From NCBI GenBank assembly GCA_902478545.1, contig CABSLA010000001.1:62001-126000 (forward strand): 64,000 nt of DNA, written 5' to 3'. The first letter of the stretch is position 1; the number at the start of each line of letters is the position of its first letter. Shown in pieces: positions 14,001 to 21,727 of this stretch. This DNA is from an uncultured Collinsella sp. (GTDB lineage Bacteria; Actinomycetota; Coriobacteriia; Coriobacteriales; Coriobacteriaceae). The translations under genes and the position numbers were made by a program. Below the pieces are notes generated by a model. The model was given only the letters and a program-made list of their open reading frames with translations. It was not told the DNA's origin and did not search any database.

Positions 14001-16229
14001 GTGGCACACAACAAACTGGAGGCAAACCTCCAAGACCAGCGCGGGCAAGGCGGGCACGGAGCCATCCCCCTCTCCGCTGGCATGCTGCTCGTAACGCTCG
14101 GCGTCGTCTATGGCGACATCGGCACGAGCCCCATGTACACCATGAAATCGATCGTCGCCAACAACGGCGGCATCGGTACCGTCAGCGAGGACATGATCCT
14201 GGGCGCGCTTTCGCTCGTCATCTGGACCATGACGCTCGTGACCACGGTCAAGTACGTGGTAATCGCCATGAAGGCCGACAACCACAACGAAGGCGGCATC
14301 TTCGCCCTGTTCAGCCTCGTACGCAAGGTGGCACCATGGCTGATTCTCCCCGCCATGATCGGCGGCGCGGCACTGCTTGCCGACGGCATCCTCACCCCCG
14401 CCGTCACGGTCACCACAGCCATCGAGGGTCTGCGCACCATCGAATGGGGCCATGCGCTGCTGGGCGACGGCCAGACCAACGCCATCATCATCACCATCAT
14501 CATTATCTGCGGCCTATTTGCCATGCAGCGCGCCGGCACCTCGTCAATCGGCAAGCTCTTCGGCCCGCTCATGACGCTGTGGTTCCTGTTCCTGGCAGGC
14601 GCCGGTCTGTTCAACATGCTCGGCAACCTGTCCATCTTGCGCGCGCTCAACCCCATCCGCGGCATTATGTTCCTGTTCTCACCCATCAACCATTCGGGCA
14701 TCATGGTGCTCGGCTTTGTCTTCCTGTCGACAACCGGTGCCGAGGCACTCTACTCGGACATGGGCCACGTGGGCAAGGCAAACATCTATGCATCCTGGCC
14801 ATTTGTTAAGGCGGCCCTTATCCTCAACTATCTGGGTCAGGGAGCTTGGCTACTCGCCAATAACTCCAACCCCCAGATGCTCGCGATGGATATCGTCAAC
14901 CCGTTCTATATGATGCTCCCCGAGCCCCTACGCCCCTTTGCCATCGTACTTTCGGCCGTGGCGGCCATCATCGCCTCACAGGCGCTCATCACCGGCTCGT
15001 TCTCGCTGGTATCCGAGGCAACGCGCCTCAACCTTATGCCGCACCTGCGCATCCACTACCCCAGCGACACCAAGGGGCAGCTCTATATTCCACTCGTCAA
15101 TAACATCATGTGGGTCGGCTGCATCTTCATCGTGCTGCTGTTCCAAAACTCCGAGCGCATGGAGAGTGCCTACGGCCTCGCCATTACCGTGACCATGCTT
15201 ATGACCACCACGCTTTTGACGAGCTATATCGCCGGCATTCTCAAGCACAAGCTGGGCGCCTGCGTCTTCGCCCTGCTCTTCGGCGCCATTGAGCTGTGCT
15301 TTTTCGCCTCGTGCCTCACCATGTTCTTTGACGGCGGCTATGTGATGATCTTCTTGGCCGCACTGCTGTTTGGCCTTATGTATGTGTGGCGTCGCGGCAC
15401 CGCCATCGAGCGCACGCAGACGATTCTGCTGCCCGTCTCCAAGTACATCGACCAGCTCAATCGCCTGCGCAATGACGAGACCTATCCCGTGCTCGCCGAC
15501 AATCTGGTATTTCTCACCAACAGCCCCGACCCGCTCACACTCGACCGCGACGTGCTCTATTCCATCCTGGACAAGCACCCCAAGCGCGCCAAGGCATATT
15601 GGTTCATCAACGTGCACGTTACCGACGAACCCTATACGCACGAGTATTCCGTCGAGACCTTTGGCACGGACTTTTTGTTCCGCGTGCGCCTGGACTTGGG
15701 CTTTAAGGTCAACCAGCGCGTCAACGCCTATCTGCGTCAGATCGTCGGCGACTTGATGGCATCGGGCGAGCTGCCGCCGCAACATCACACCTACTCCATC
15801 TACGAGACGCGCGGCAACGTAGGTGACTTCCGCTTTTGCATGCTGCGCAAGATGCTTGCCCCCGAAACGGACATCAACCGCAATGACCACCGCGTGATGG
15901 CCATCAAGTACGCCGTCCGCCGCGCCTGCGGAAGCCCGGCACGCTGGTACGGTCTCGAGAACTCGGCCATCATCATTGAGTACGTACCGCTCTTTGCCCG
16001 CATGCGCCCGGCCGTCAAACTTGTGCGCACCCAGGTGCCGCTCGAGGTTCAGATCGAAGAGGCCGAGGAAATGGAGGTCGACATTTTCTCGGACGACTTG
16101 GTCAACGGCAACGAGGCCGGCAAGAGCATGAACGTCGATCCCACCGAGCTGCTCGAGAGCGTCGCCGATACGCCCGAACAGCAACTCGACGGACTCGAGA
16201 GCACCCAGTTCAACGACGCCAACTTCTAA
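14001..16229 (+). CDS. kup: Kup-family potassium uptake permease
   Basis: Proton-coupled potassium importer. The protein is about 742 residues. The first 440 hold some 12 membrane helices beginning with the signature GVVYGDIGTSPMYT, followed by KADNHNEGGIFALFSLV and ALYSDMGHVGK; the last 300 form the cytoplasmic domain (LTNSPDPLTLDRDVLYSILD). The GTG at 14001 is preferred because AAGGGAG lies 5 bases upstream; an in-frame ATG at 13983 lacks a site. The end (EEAEEMEVDIFSDD) is acidic. It is a single gene, closed by a strong terminator. Confidence 0.95.
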   Translation: MAHNKLEANLQDQRGQGGHGAIPLSAGMLLVTLGVVYGDIGTSPMYTMKSIVANNGGIGTVSEDMILGALSLVIWTMTLVTTVKYVVIAMKADNHNEGGIFALFSLVRKVAPWLILPAMIGGAALLADGILTPAVTVTTAIEGLRTIEWGHALLGDGQTNAIIITIIIICGLFAMQRAGTSSIGKLFGPLMTLWFLFLAGAGLFNMLGNLSILRALNPIRGIMFLFSPINHSGIMVLGFVFLSTTGAEALYSDMGHVGKANIYASWPFVKAALILNYLGQGAWLLANNSNPQMLAMDIVNPFYMMLPEPLRPFAIVLSAVAAIIASQALITGSFSLVSEATRLNLMPHLRIHYPSDTKGQLYIPLVNNIMWVGCIFIVLLFQNSERMESAYGLAITVTMLMTTTLLTSYIAGILKHKLGACVFALLFGAIELCFFASCLTMFFDGGYVMIFLAALLFGLMYVWRRGTAIERTQTILLPVSKYIDQLNRLRNDETYPVLADNLVFLTNSPDPLTLDRDVLYSILDKHPKRAKAYWFINVHVTDEPYTHEYSVETFGTDFLFRVRLDLGFKVNQRVNAYLRQIVGDLMASGELPPQHHTYSIYETRGNVGDFRFCMLRKMLAPETDINRNDHRVMAIKYAVRRACGSPARWYGLENSAIIIEYVPLFARMRPAVKLVRTQVPLEVQIEEAEEMEVDIFSDDLVNGNEAGKSMNVDPTELLESVADTPEQQLDGLESTQFNDANF

Positions 16230-16253
16230 CACGCCACCAGCCATTGACGACAA

Positions 16254-16289
16254 CGGCCTCGCATCTCATAAGAGGTGCGAGGCCGTTTT
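16254..16289 (+). terminator. Terminator between kup and bile salt hydrolase
   Basis: CGGCCTCGCATCT pairs with AGAGGTGCGAGGCCG, then TTTT. It lies between convergent genes and may act both ways. Confidence 0.85.
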
Positions 16290-16310
16290 ATGTCGCAACG
16301 GACCAGTGAG

Positions 16311-17276
16311 CTACGAACGGCGCGGCTCGGGAACCACGAGCCTATCGGGGCTCGCGCCCTCGGCATCCATCAGGCTCACGTAGCGAATCGACGGATCCCC
16401 ATACATCGCGTAGTAATAATTGCCCGTGCGCGCGCTAAAGCATCCGGTGTAGATAGTCTTCTCGAACTTGCCATCGCCCATCCTGGACGCTCCCTCGATC
16501 ATCACCACGCCCTCGAGCGAGCGGAACATGCGAACGACGTTTTCGGTCTCGCTCTCCTTTTGCGGGTAATTGGCATTGAGGTACGCCGCCTTTACAAAAC
16601 GGCTCGGCGAATAGCAGTCACCCGGAATACCGCGCATGCCGGCACCCGCACCATAAGGCTTAAGCTCGGCGCCACGCCATGTCGCCGTCTGCGGAAAATC
16701 GCTTGTGGCGGTGATATAGGTGCGCAGGTTTTCCATGTGCCACGGGAAGGTGGGCTGATTGGCAAGGGTGTCGACCGGATCGTCGTATACATGCAGGCCG
16801 TCAGCCATCATCTCGACCACGATGCTGCGCTGGCTGTCGCCGATAATCCAATGGAGCAGCGACACGCCCAGCCCCTCTCCGGCAGATTTGGCGACAATCA
16901 CCGTATCGCGCAGCGCAGCCTCGACCTCGTCGACCGTCGAGAACGTCGCTGCCACCCACAGGGGAAACTCATAGGCTGCGATATTGGTCTTGCCGTCGAC
17001 AGGGTCCTCGGCATACTCGGCATAACCCGGGAAATTGAGACCCGCCACGGCGAGGCCTGCATCGTTGCCGCAGTCGAAGAACATAGGGTAGTTCTTGTAA
17101 TCGATGCACATACCGATCACCGCGTGTGCCGCTGTCGCGTCGTCGATAAACGAATACGGAATGTGAAACCCGCGCGGCATCACGCGAACCTGTTGGCCAT
17201 AGTCAAAGCTCCAGTCGAGGTTGCGGCCTAGATACATGTGGCCAGAATTATCGGTAAATCGAATGCTCGTACACAT
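16311..17276 (-). CDS. bsh: Choloylglycine hydrolase (bile salt hydrolase)
   Basis: N-terminal nucleophile amidase expected to split glycine or taurine from conjugated bile acids in the gut. The 321-residue product starts Met-Cys; the cysteine becomes residue 1 nucleophile after Met removal. Arg18 and Asp21 are in GRNLDWSF, Asn81 in AGLNFPGYAEY, another conserved Asn in LANQPTFPWHMENL and an Arg in PGDCYSPSRFVKAAY; all are expected for active bile salt hydrolases. Length fits the family (315-330). The ATG at 17276 is fixed by the need for Cys2 and by AGGAGG 4 bases upstream. No signal peptide, so it is cytoplasmic. Penicillin V acylase is the main alternative. Single gene. Confidence 0.93.
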   Translation of the reverse strand: MCTSIRFTDNSGHMYLGRNLDWSFDYGQQVRVMPRGFHIPYSFIDDATAAHAVIGMCIDYKNYPMFFDCGNDAGLAVAGLNFPGYAEYAEDPVDGKTNIAAYEFPLWVAATFSTVDEVEAALRDTVIVAKSAGEGLGVSLLHWIIGDSQRSIVVEMMADGLHVYDDPVDTLANQPTFPWHMENLRTYITATSDFPQTATWRGAELKPYGAGAGMRGIPGDCYSPSRFVKAAYLNANYPQKESETENVVRMFRSLEGVVMIEGASRMGDGKFEKTIYTGCFSARTGNYYYAMYGDPSIRYVSLMDAEGASPDRLVVPEPRRS

Positions 17277-17342
17277 GGCGCCTCCTAGCTTTACGTTCTT
17301 GCTAAGGTTATTGTCTCCAAACAAAAAGGGGCTAAACACAAA

Positions 17343-17376
17343 AGCCCGGACATGACAACAATGTCACGCCCGGGCT
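17343..17376 (-). terminator. Terminator after the deformylase-like gene
   Basis: AGCCCGG and TGACA arms with an ACAA loop; on the minus strand the hairpin is followed by TTTTGTGTTT. It lies between hairpin element C and the bile salt hydrolase gene. Confidence 0.7.
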
Positions 17377-17417
17377 ATTCAAGCAGGATAAACTCAACCA
17401 AGTTAACCCCGCAGGTC

Positions 17418-17526
17418 GTCTAAGGGGTCAAAGTGCCGCAGATTGCCACGAAAGAGGAGCGAAGCGTACTTAAGGTACGCGAGCGACGATTGAGCGGCAA
17501 GGTGCGGTGCTTTGATCCCCTTAGAC
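17418..17526 (-). repeat. Long structured hairpin element C
   Basis: A stem of about 50 bp. Paired blocks GTCTAAGGGG, TCAAAG, CCGCA and TTGCC lead to a terminal GCGTAC/GTACGC hairpin. Blocks are separated by small internal loops, TG/TG and GA/GG, as in element B. One outer arm contains the stop codon of the deformylase-like gene. Its outer flanks differ from elements A and B. Confidence 0.65.
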
Positions 17527-17940
17527 CAACTTGCCGAGGCAGTGGTCGATCATATGCTGGATCATCTGTGCCTCGAAGCCGACGAAGTCCTGCTTGCGCT
17601 CGCGCATCTTGCCGTCGACGATCTGGTCAAAAGCAACCTTGCACTTGATGTAGCGCGTGGACTTGGTGATCTCCTCGTGCGTCAGGCAGCTCTCCTCCAT
17701 CTTGCTGGCACCCAGGCCAAACACCAGACGGGGGTTGTAGAGCACATGGGACTCGCCGGCATCGTCCAGGTAGACGCAGACCTTCTTGGTGATGCCGATC
17801 TGGTTGGCGGCAAGGCAGCCGGCATCGTCGAGCGACTTGATGGTATCGATCAGGTCCTGTGCGACCGACTCGTCTTCGACGGTCGCGACCTCGCAACGCT
17901 GGGACAGAATAGCCTCGTCGTGGCAGAGCTCTTTAATCAT
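17521..17940 (-). CDS. Peptide deformylase-like protein, catalytic Glu missing
   Basis: Relative of short peptide deformylases, 139 residues. Motif 1 is DAGCLAANQIG, with the Gln intact but Cys inserted for the second Gly context; motif 2 is EESCLTHEE, still holding the metal-binding Cys; motif 3 is IQHMIDHCLG, where the two His remain but the catalytic Glu of HEIDH is Met. It may bind metal yet not deformylate. The paralogue at 9567-9977 has the reverse pattern (Gln lost, Glu kept). ATG 17940 is preferred because GGAGGA lies 4 bases upstream; another ATG is 12 bases earlier. It could be a regulator, a metal-binding protein or a decaying copy. Confidence 0.82.
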   Translation of the reverse strand: MIKELCHDEAILSQRCEVATVEDESVAQDLIDTIKSLDDAGCLAANQIGITKKVCVYLDDAGESHVLYNPRLVFGLGASKMEESCLTHEEITKSTRYIKCKVAFDQIVDGKMRERKQDFVGFEAQMIQHMIDHCLGKLV

Positions 17941-18133
17941 ACGTTCCTCCATAGGGGTCGTTGTAACCGCTTAAGTATACGGTACCCACACATTTTCATG
18001 CGAAAAATACCGTCCGTCTGCTACAAAGCGCCGAACATCAACATGCGAGGAACAACAGCGTCGTAAAGGGGCTATAGTGGGTGAGTTCGTGTCAATCGGC
18101 CTAAACTCGGGGCCGAACAAGGAAAGGGTATGC

Positions 18134-19444
18134 ATGGACGAACTATTTCACGTCAGCGAGCGCAAGTCCACAATCGGGACCGAACTTCGCGCTGGACTGA
18201 CAACGTTCCTGGCAATGGCCTACATCATTGCCGTCAACCCCGCGGTGCTCTCGGGCGCCGGCATCGATGCGGGAGCGCTCGCCTGCGCCACCTGCCTGGG
18301 CGCCGGCATCATGACCATCTGCATGGGCATCTTCGCCAACCGCCCGCTCGCCTGCGCGTCGGGCTTAGGCGTCAACGCGATGATCGCTGGAATCGCCACC
18401 ACCGTCTGCGGCGGTGACTGGCACGTGGCCATGAGCGTCATCTTCCTCGAGGGTATCGTCATCTTGCTGCTCGTGCTTTGTGGCCTGCGCGAGGCCATCA
18501 TGGACGCCATCCCGGTTGTCCTGCGTCACGCCATCTCGGTGGGTCTGGGCCTGTTCATCGCCATGATTGGCCTGTGCGATGCCGGCATTATCACCGCTGG
18601 CGCCGGTACACTCGTCGGTCTGGGCGACATCACCTCCCCCACCTTCATCGTCGGCATCATCTCCATCCTGGTGACGGTCGCCCTCGCCTGCCGCAACGTC
18701 CCCGGCTCGCTGCTCATCGGCATCGTCGTCGCCGTCATCGCCGGTATCCCCCTAGGTGTGACCCAGGCTCCGACCGGTATCATCGCCCCGCTCGACTTCT
18801 CGAGCATCGGTGGCCCCATCGCCGACGCCGGCGGCGTGCCCGCCATCGTCAAGGTCCTTACCGACCCCGCGCTCCTCGTCATCTCGTTCTCGCTGCTCAT
18901 GAGTGACTTCTTCGACACCATGGGCACCGCGATGGCCGTCGCCAAGCAGGGCGAGTTCTTGACCGAGGACGGCAATGTCGAGGACATCCGTCCCATCCTG
19001 GTCGTCGACTCCGTGGCCGCTGCCGCCGGTGGCTTTATGGGCGTCTCCTCCATCACCACCTTCGTCGAGTCCACCTCTGGCGCTGCCGACGGTGGCCGCA
19101 CGGGCCTCACCTCCGTCACCACCGGCGTGCTGTTCATTCTCGCCGCGTTCTTCTCCCCCATCGTCACCATCGTTTCCAGCGCCGCCACCTGCGGTGCTCT
19201 GGTCTACGTCGGTTACCTCATGATGAGCGAGGCCTCCGAGATCGACTGGTCCGACGTGTCGCAGGGTTTCCCGGCGTTCATGATTGTCGCCGGCGTGCCC
19301 TTCACTTACTCCATCTCTGCCGGCATTGGCCTGGGCTTTATCGCCTACGTGATCGTCGCGCTCTTTAAGGGCGAGGCCTCCAAGATCAAGCCGCTCATGT
19401 GGATCGCAGCCCTTGCCTTCCTCGTCTACTTCTTCGTGGCGTAA
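18134..19444 (+). CDS. NCS2 purine permease, AzgA/PbuG group
   Basis: Proton-coupled importer of adenine, guanine or hypoxanthine. The 436-residue membrane protein opens with TIGTELRAGLTTFLAMAYII and NPAVLSGAG, and has ASGLGVNAMIA and MSDFFDTMGTAMAVAKQGEF, typical of the AzgA/PbuG branch rather than the uracil/xanthine branch. GVSSITTFVESTSGAADGGRTG is also diagnostic. The start at 18134 follows GGAAAGGG. No purine riboswitch is recognisable upstream. Single gene. Confidence 0.93.
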   Translation: MDELFHVSERKSTIGTELRAGLTTFLAMAYIIAVNPAVLSGAGIDAGALACATCLGAGIMTICMGIFANRPLACASGLGVNAMIAGIATTVCGGDWHVAMSVIFLEGIVILLLVLCGLREAIMDAIPVVLRHAISVGLGLFIAMIGLCDAGIITAGAGTLVGLGDITSPTFIVGIISILVTVALACRNVPGSLLIGIVVAVIAGIPLGVTQAPTGIIAPLDFSSIGGPIADAGGVPAIVKVLTDPALLVISFSLLMSDFFDTMGTAMAVAKQGEFLTEDGNVEDIRPILVVDSVAAAAGGFMGVSSITTFVESTSGAADGGRTGLTSVTTGVLFILAAFFSPIVTIVSSAATCGALVYVGYLMMSEASEIDWSDVSQGFPAFMIVAGVPFTYSISAGIGLGFIAYVIVALFKGEASKIKPLMWIAALAFLVYFFVA

Positions 19445-19473
19445 CGGCACAGCCTGCCAAAGCAAAACCATAA

Positions 19474-19507
19474 GGCGCAGAGTCGCACCAAGCGGCTCCG
19501 CGCTTTT
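19474..19507 (+). terminator. Terminator after purine permease
   Basis: GGCGCAGAGTCG pairs imperfectly with CGGCTCCGCGC, then TTTTCTTTT. A similar GCGGAGTCGC...GGCTCCGC stretch precedes the second surface-protein gene at 21546-21576, so this hairpin seems to be included in the tandem duplication. Confidence 0.6.
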
Positions 19508-19652
19508 CTTTTAAAGCCAGGCAACGCACGGACGCGCGATGTATTGCTTCCCGAGTTTTGGACATTTTGCCCTCCAAACGGCACTACCGCCGGCTACATC
19601 CTGCAGATATGCTGGGCGTAATCGCATAGGCCCTATGAGGATGGGAGTAGCC

Positions 19653-21425
19653 ATGGCCGCCTTGTTCACGACCCCCAAGCGCAATGACAAAACCTCTGGA
19701 GCCCATTTTGTCGAGCCCGACGTTCGCCGTCGCATAGGACTCGCGCACAGCAGCTGGCGCCGCGTGACGCGCCGCATCGTCGTGGGTGCCGTGTGCGCGC
19801 TCACGGTGAGCTCGCTGCTCATGCCGAGCGTCTCGCTCGCGGCGGAGTGGGTGGACGTCGATGGCGTCCGCCACGAAGCGGCCGCGGGGCCCGCGGGAGA
19901 CGCCGCCGGCACCTGGTCATGGGACGGCGCCGATGATATGAAGCTCAACGGCTACAACTGCGGTGCGATCGAGGCAGCGGGCAAGCTCAACGTGAGCTAC
20001 GAGGGCAACAACACCGTCACTAACGACGACGGCCGCGGCATCAAGGTTAAGGATGGCGCGAACGAGAACGCCGAGCTTAATATTCAGGGCGACGCGTCCA
20101 GCACGCTCAACGTGGCATCTTCTCGTGACGCCATCACTTCCGTCGACAACATCAACATCGACGGCGCTGGCACTGTCAACGCCACGAGCACCGAGCACGA
20201 TGCCATCGATGCCGGGGGCGATGTCACCATCAAGGGCTCGGGAAACGTTAACGCCACGGGCGATTCGGATGGCATCAGGGCCGACGGCAACATCACGATC
20301 GACAACAGCGGAACCGTCACCGCCAAGGCCACCGAGGATCAGGGTATCGATGCTAACGAGAACCTCATCATAAAGGGCGGCGGCAAGGTAGAGGCAAGCT
20401 CTATCAAAGACAATGCGATTTGGGCCGACGGCAACATCGAGATCTCGGATGGCAGCCAGGTCAAGGCAAGTTCCGAGGAAGACGCCGCCATCGACGGTAA
20501 AAACAGCCTCACGGTCACGAACGCTTCCCTCAACGCAAGTGGCGTTGGGTATGGCATCTATGTCTACAAGGGCATCACGCTCGATGGCGCGACCGTGACG
20601 GCCCGCGCAAGCTCAGATGGCGGGGAAGTCAGCGCACTCTTCACCGATGAGGACGACATCGTCATCAAGAACGGCTCGACTGTGGATGCGCTCGCAGAAG
20701 GCAGGTTCTCGGTTGCAATCTCCACCAGTAATTTCTACTCCGGCGAAGCGGGTGGCCATATCTACATCAGCGACTCCGTTGTCAAGGCCATAGCCCGCTA
20801 TGCCGAGACCGGCGGCGACGGCCCCGGCCACTACAGTGCAGGCCAGGATGGCGAAACTAACCCTCAGCCCCGAGGCATGAACATCGGCATCTTTGCTCAG
20901 ACCAAGGAGGGCATCACGCCCGCAACCATTTCGATTCTCCGCAGCAAGGTCACGGCCGAGGGAGACACGGCGGCAATCTTCGCCCTTGCCATGAGCGCGG
21001 ATGGTAAGGCGATTGGCACCATCGAAATCGAAGGAGCCACCATCCAGACGCCTGAAGGCGGCAAGGTCATTGACTATCGCAACAAGGAAGAACTCAGCGA
21101 CGGCATCGTCTACGAGGCGGGTCAAACCATCGGCACGGGCGACGCTGTGATCGACTCCCCCTATAACGAAGCTGTCGCCAAGAGCACGGTCATCGCGCCT
21201 CCCGAAGAGACCAAACCCGGGGAAAAGCCCGGCGAGACCAAGCCGGGTTCCAAGTCTAAGAGCGCGAAGACAACCAAGACCGTTGCAGTTGCAGCCACGG
21301 GAGCCAAGATCGCCGGCAAACTCGCAGCGACCGGCGACGCCTCGAGCGCAGCCATCGTGGCAGCCGCCCTTGCGGGAACAGCCGCCATCGCCGCGGGCGC
21401 CGTGGTGAGCCGCAAGCGCTCATAG
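19653..21425 (+). CDS. Cell-wall-anchored beta-solenoid surface protein 1 (LAATG)
   Basis: Secreted, probably sortase-anchored protein of 590 residues. A long signal peptide (RRVTRRIVVGAVCAL, then LLMPSVSLAAEW) ends near residue 68. Residues 160-320 hold about seven imperfect 23-residue repeats of the form I-x-A-x-x-N-I-x-I-x-G-x-G-x-V-x-A, as in right-handed beta-solenoids; the whole resembles Cthe_2159-type carbohydrate-binding proteins. A Pro/Lys/Glu linker follows, then LAATGD, a hydrophobic segment and RKRS, a sorting signal. The ATG at 19653 follows GGGAG; two in-frame ATGs lie just upstream. It probably binds host or dietary glycans; this is inferred. A paralogue follows in tandem. Confidence 0.85.
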   Translation: MAALFTTPKRNDKTSGAHFVEPDVRRRIGLAHSSWRRVTRRIVVGAVCALTVSSLLMPSVSLAAEWVDVDGVRHEAAAGPAGDAAGTWSWDGADDMKLNGYNCGAIEAAGKLNVSYEGNNTVTNDDGRGIKVKDGANENAELNIQGDASSTLNVASSRDAITSVDNINIDGAGTVNATSTEHDAIDAGGDVTIKGSGNVNATGDSDGIRADGNITIDNSGTVTAKATEDQGIDANENLIIKGGGKVEASSIKDNAIWADGNIEISDGSQVKASSEEDAAIDGKNSLTVTNASLNASGVGYGIYVYKGITLDGATVTARASSDGGEVSALFTDEDDIVIKNGSTVDALAEGRFSVAISTSNFYSGEAGGHIYISDSVVKAIARYAETGGDGPGHYSAGQDGETNPQPRGMNIGIFAQTKEGITPATISILRSKVTAEGDTAAIFALAMSADGKAIGTIEIEGATIQTPEGGKVIDYRNKEELSDGIVYEAGQTIGTGDAVIDSPYNEAVAKSTVIAPPEETKPGEKPGETKPGSKSKSAKTTKTVAVAATGAKIAGKLAATGDASSAAIVAAALAGTAAIAAGAVVSRKRS

Positions 21426-21483
21426 ACGCCCTTCATACACGAACCGACACTTTTAAAGCCGCCTAGTCCGCGCACCGTTTAGC

Positions 21484-21520
21484 AACGCCACCGCCGAGCT
21501 CCCCTCCGGCGGTGGCGTTT
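21484..21520 (+). terminator. Terminator after surface protein 1
   Basis: AACGCCACCGCCG pairs with CGGCGGTGGCGTT. An identical hairpin follows the second copy at 23576-23612. Confidence 0.75.
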
Positions 21521-21727
21521 CCTGTTTGCACTCGTATGGTGCACACGCGAGCGGAGTCGCAACAGGCGGCTCCGCGCTTTGTGATTAATGCCCGACAACG
21601 CGTAGGTGCGCAGCTTATTCCTCTTCCGGATTTTGGACATTTTGCCCTCCAAACGGCACTACCGCCGGCAACATCCAGCAGATACGCTGAACCTAGCCGT
21701 ATAGGCCCTATGAGAACGGGAGCAACC

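Noticed and set aside
17941..18133. Purine riboswitch before the purine permease
   Set aside because: The conserved aptamer loops are not seen in the leader.
20128..20613. Evenly spaced DNA similarity of about 69 bp in the surface genes
   Set aside because: Explained by 23-residue protein repeats of the solenoid, not by a separate DNA element.
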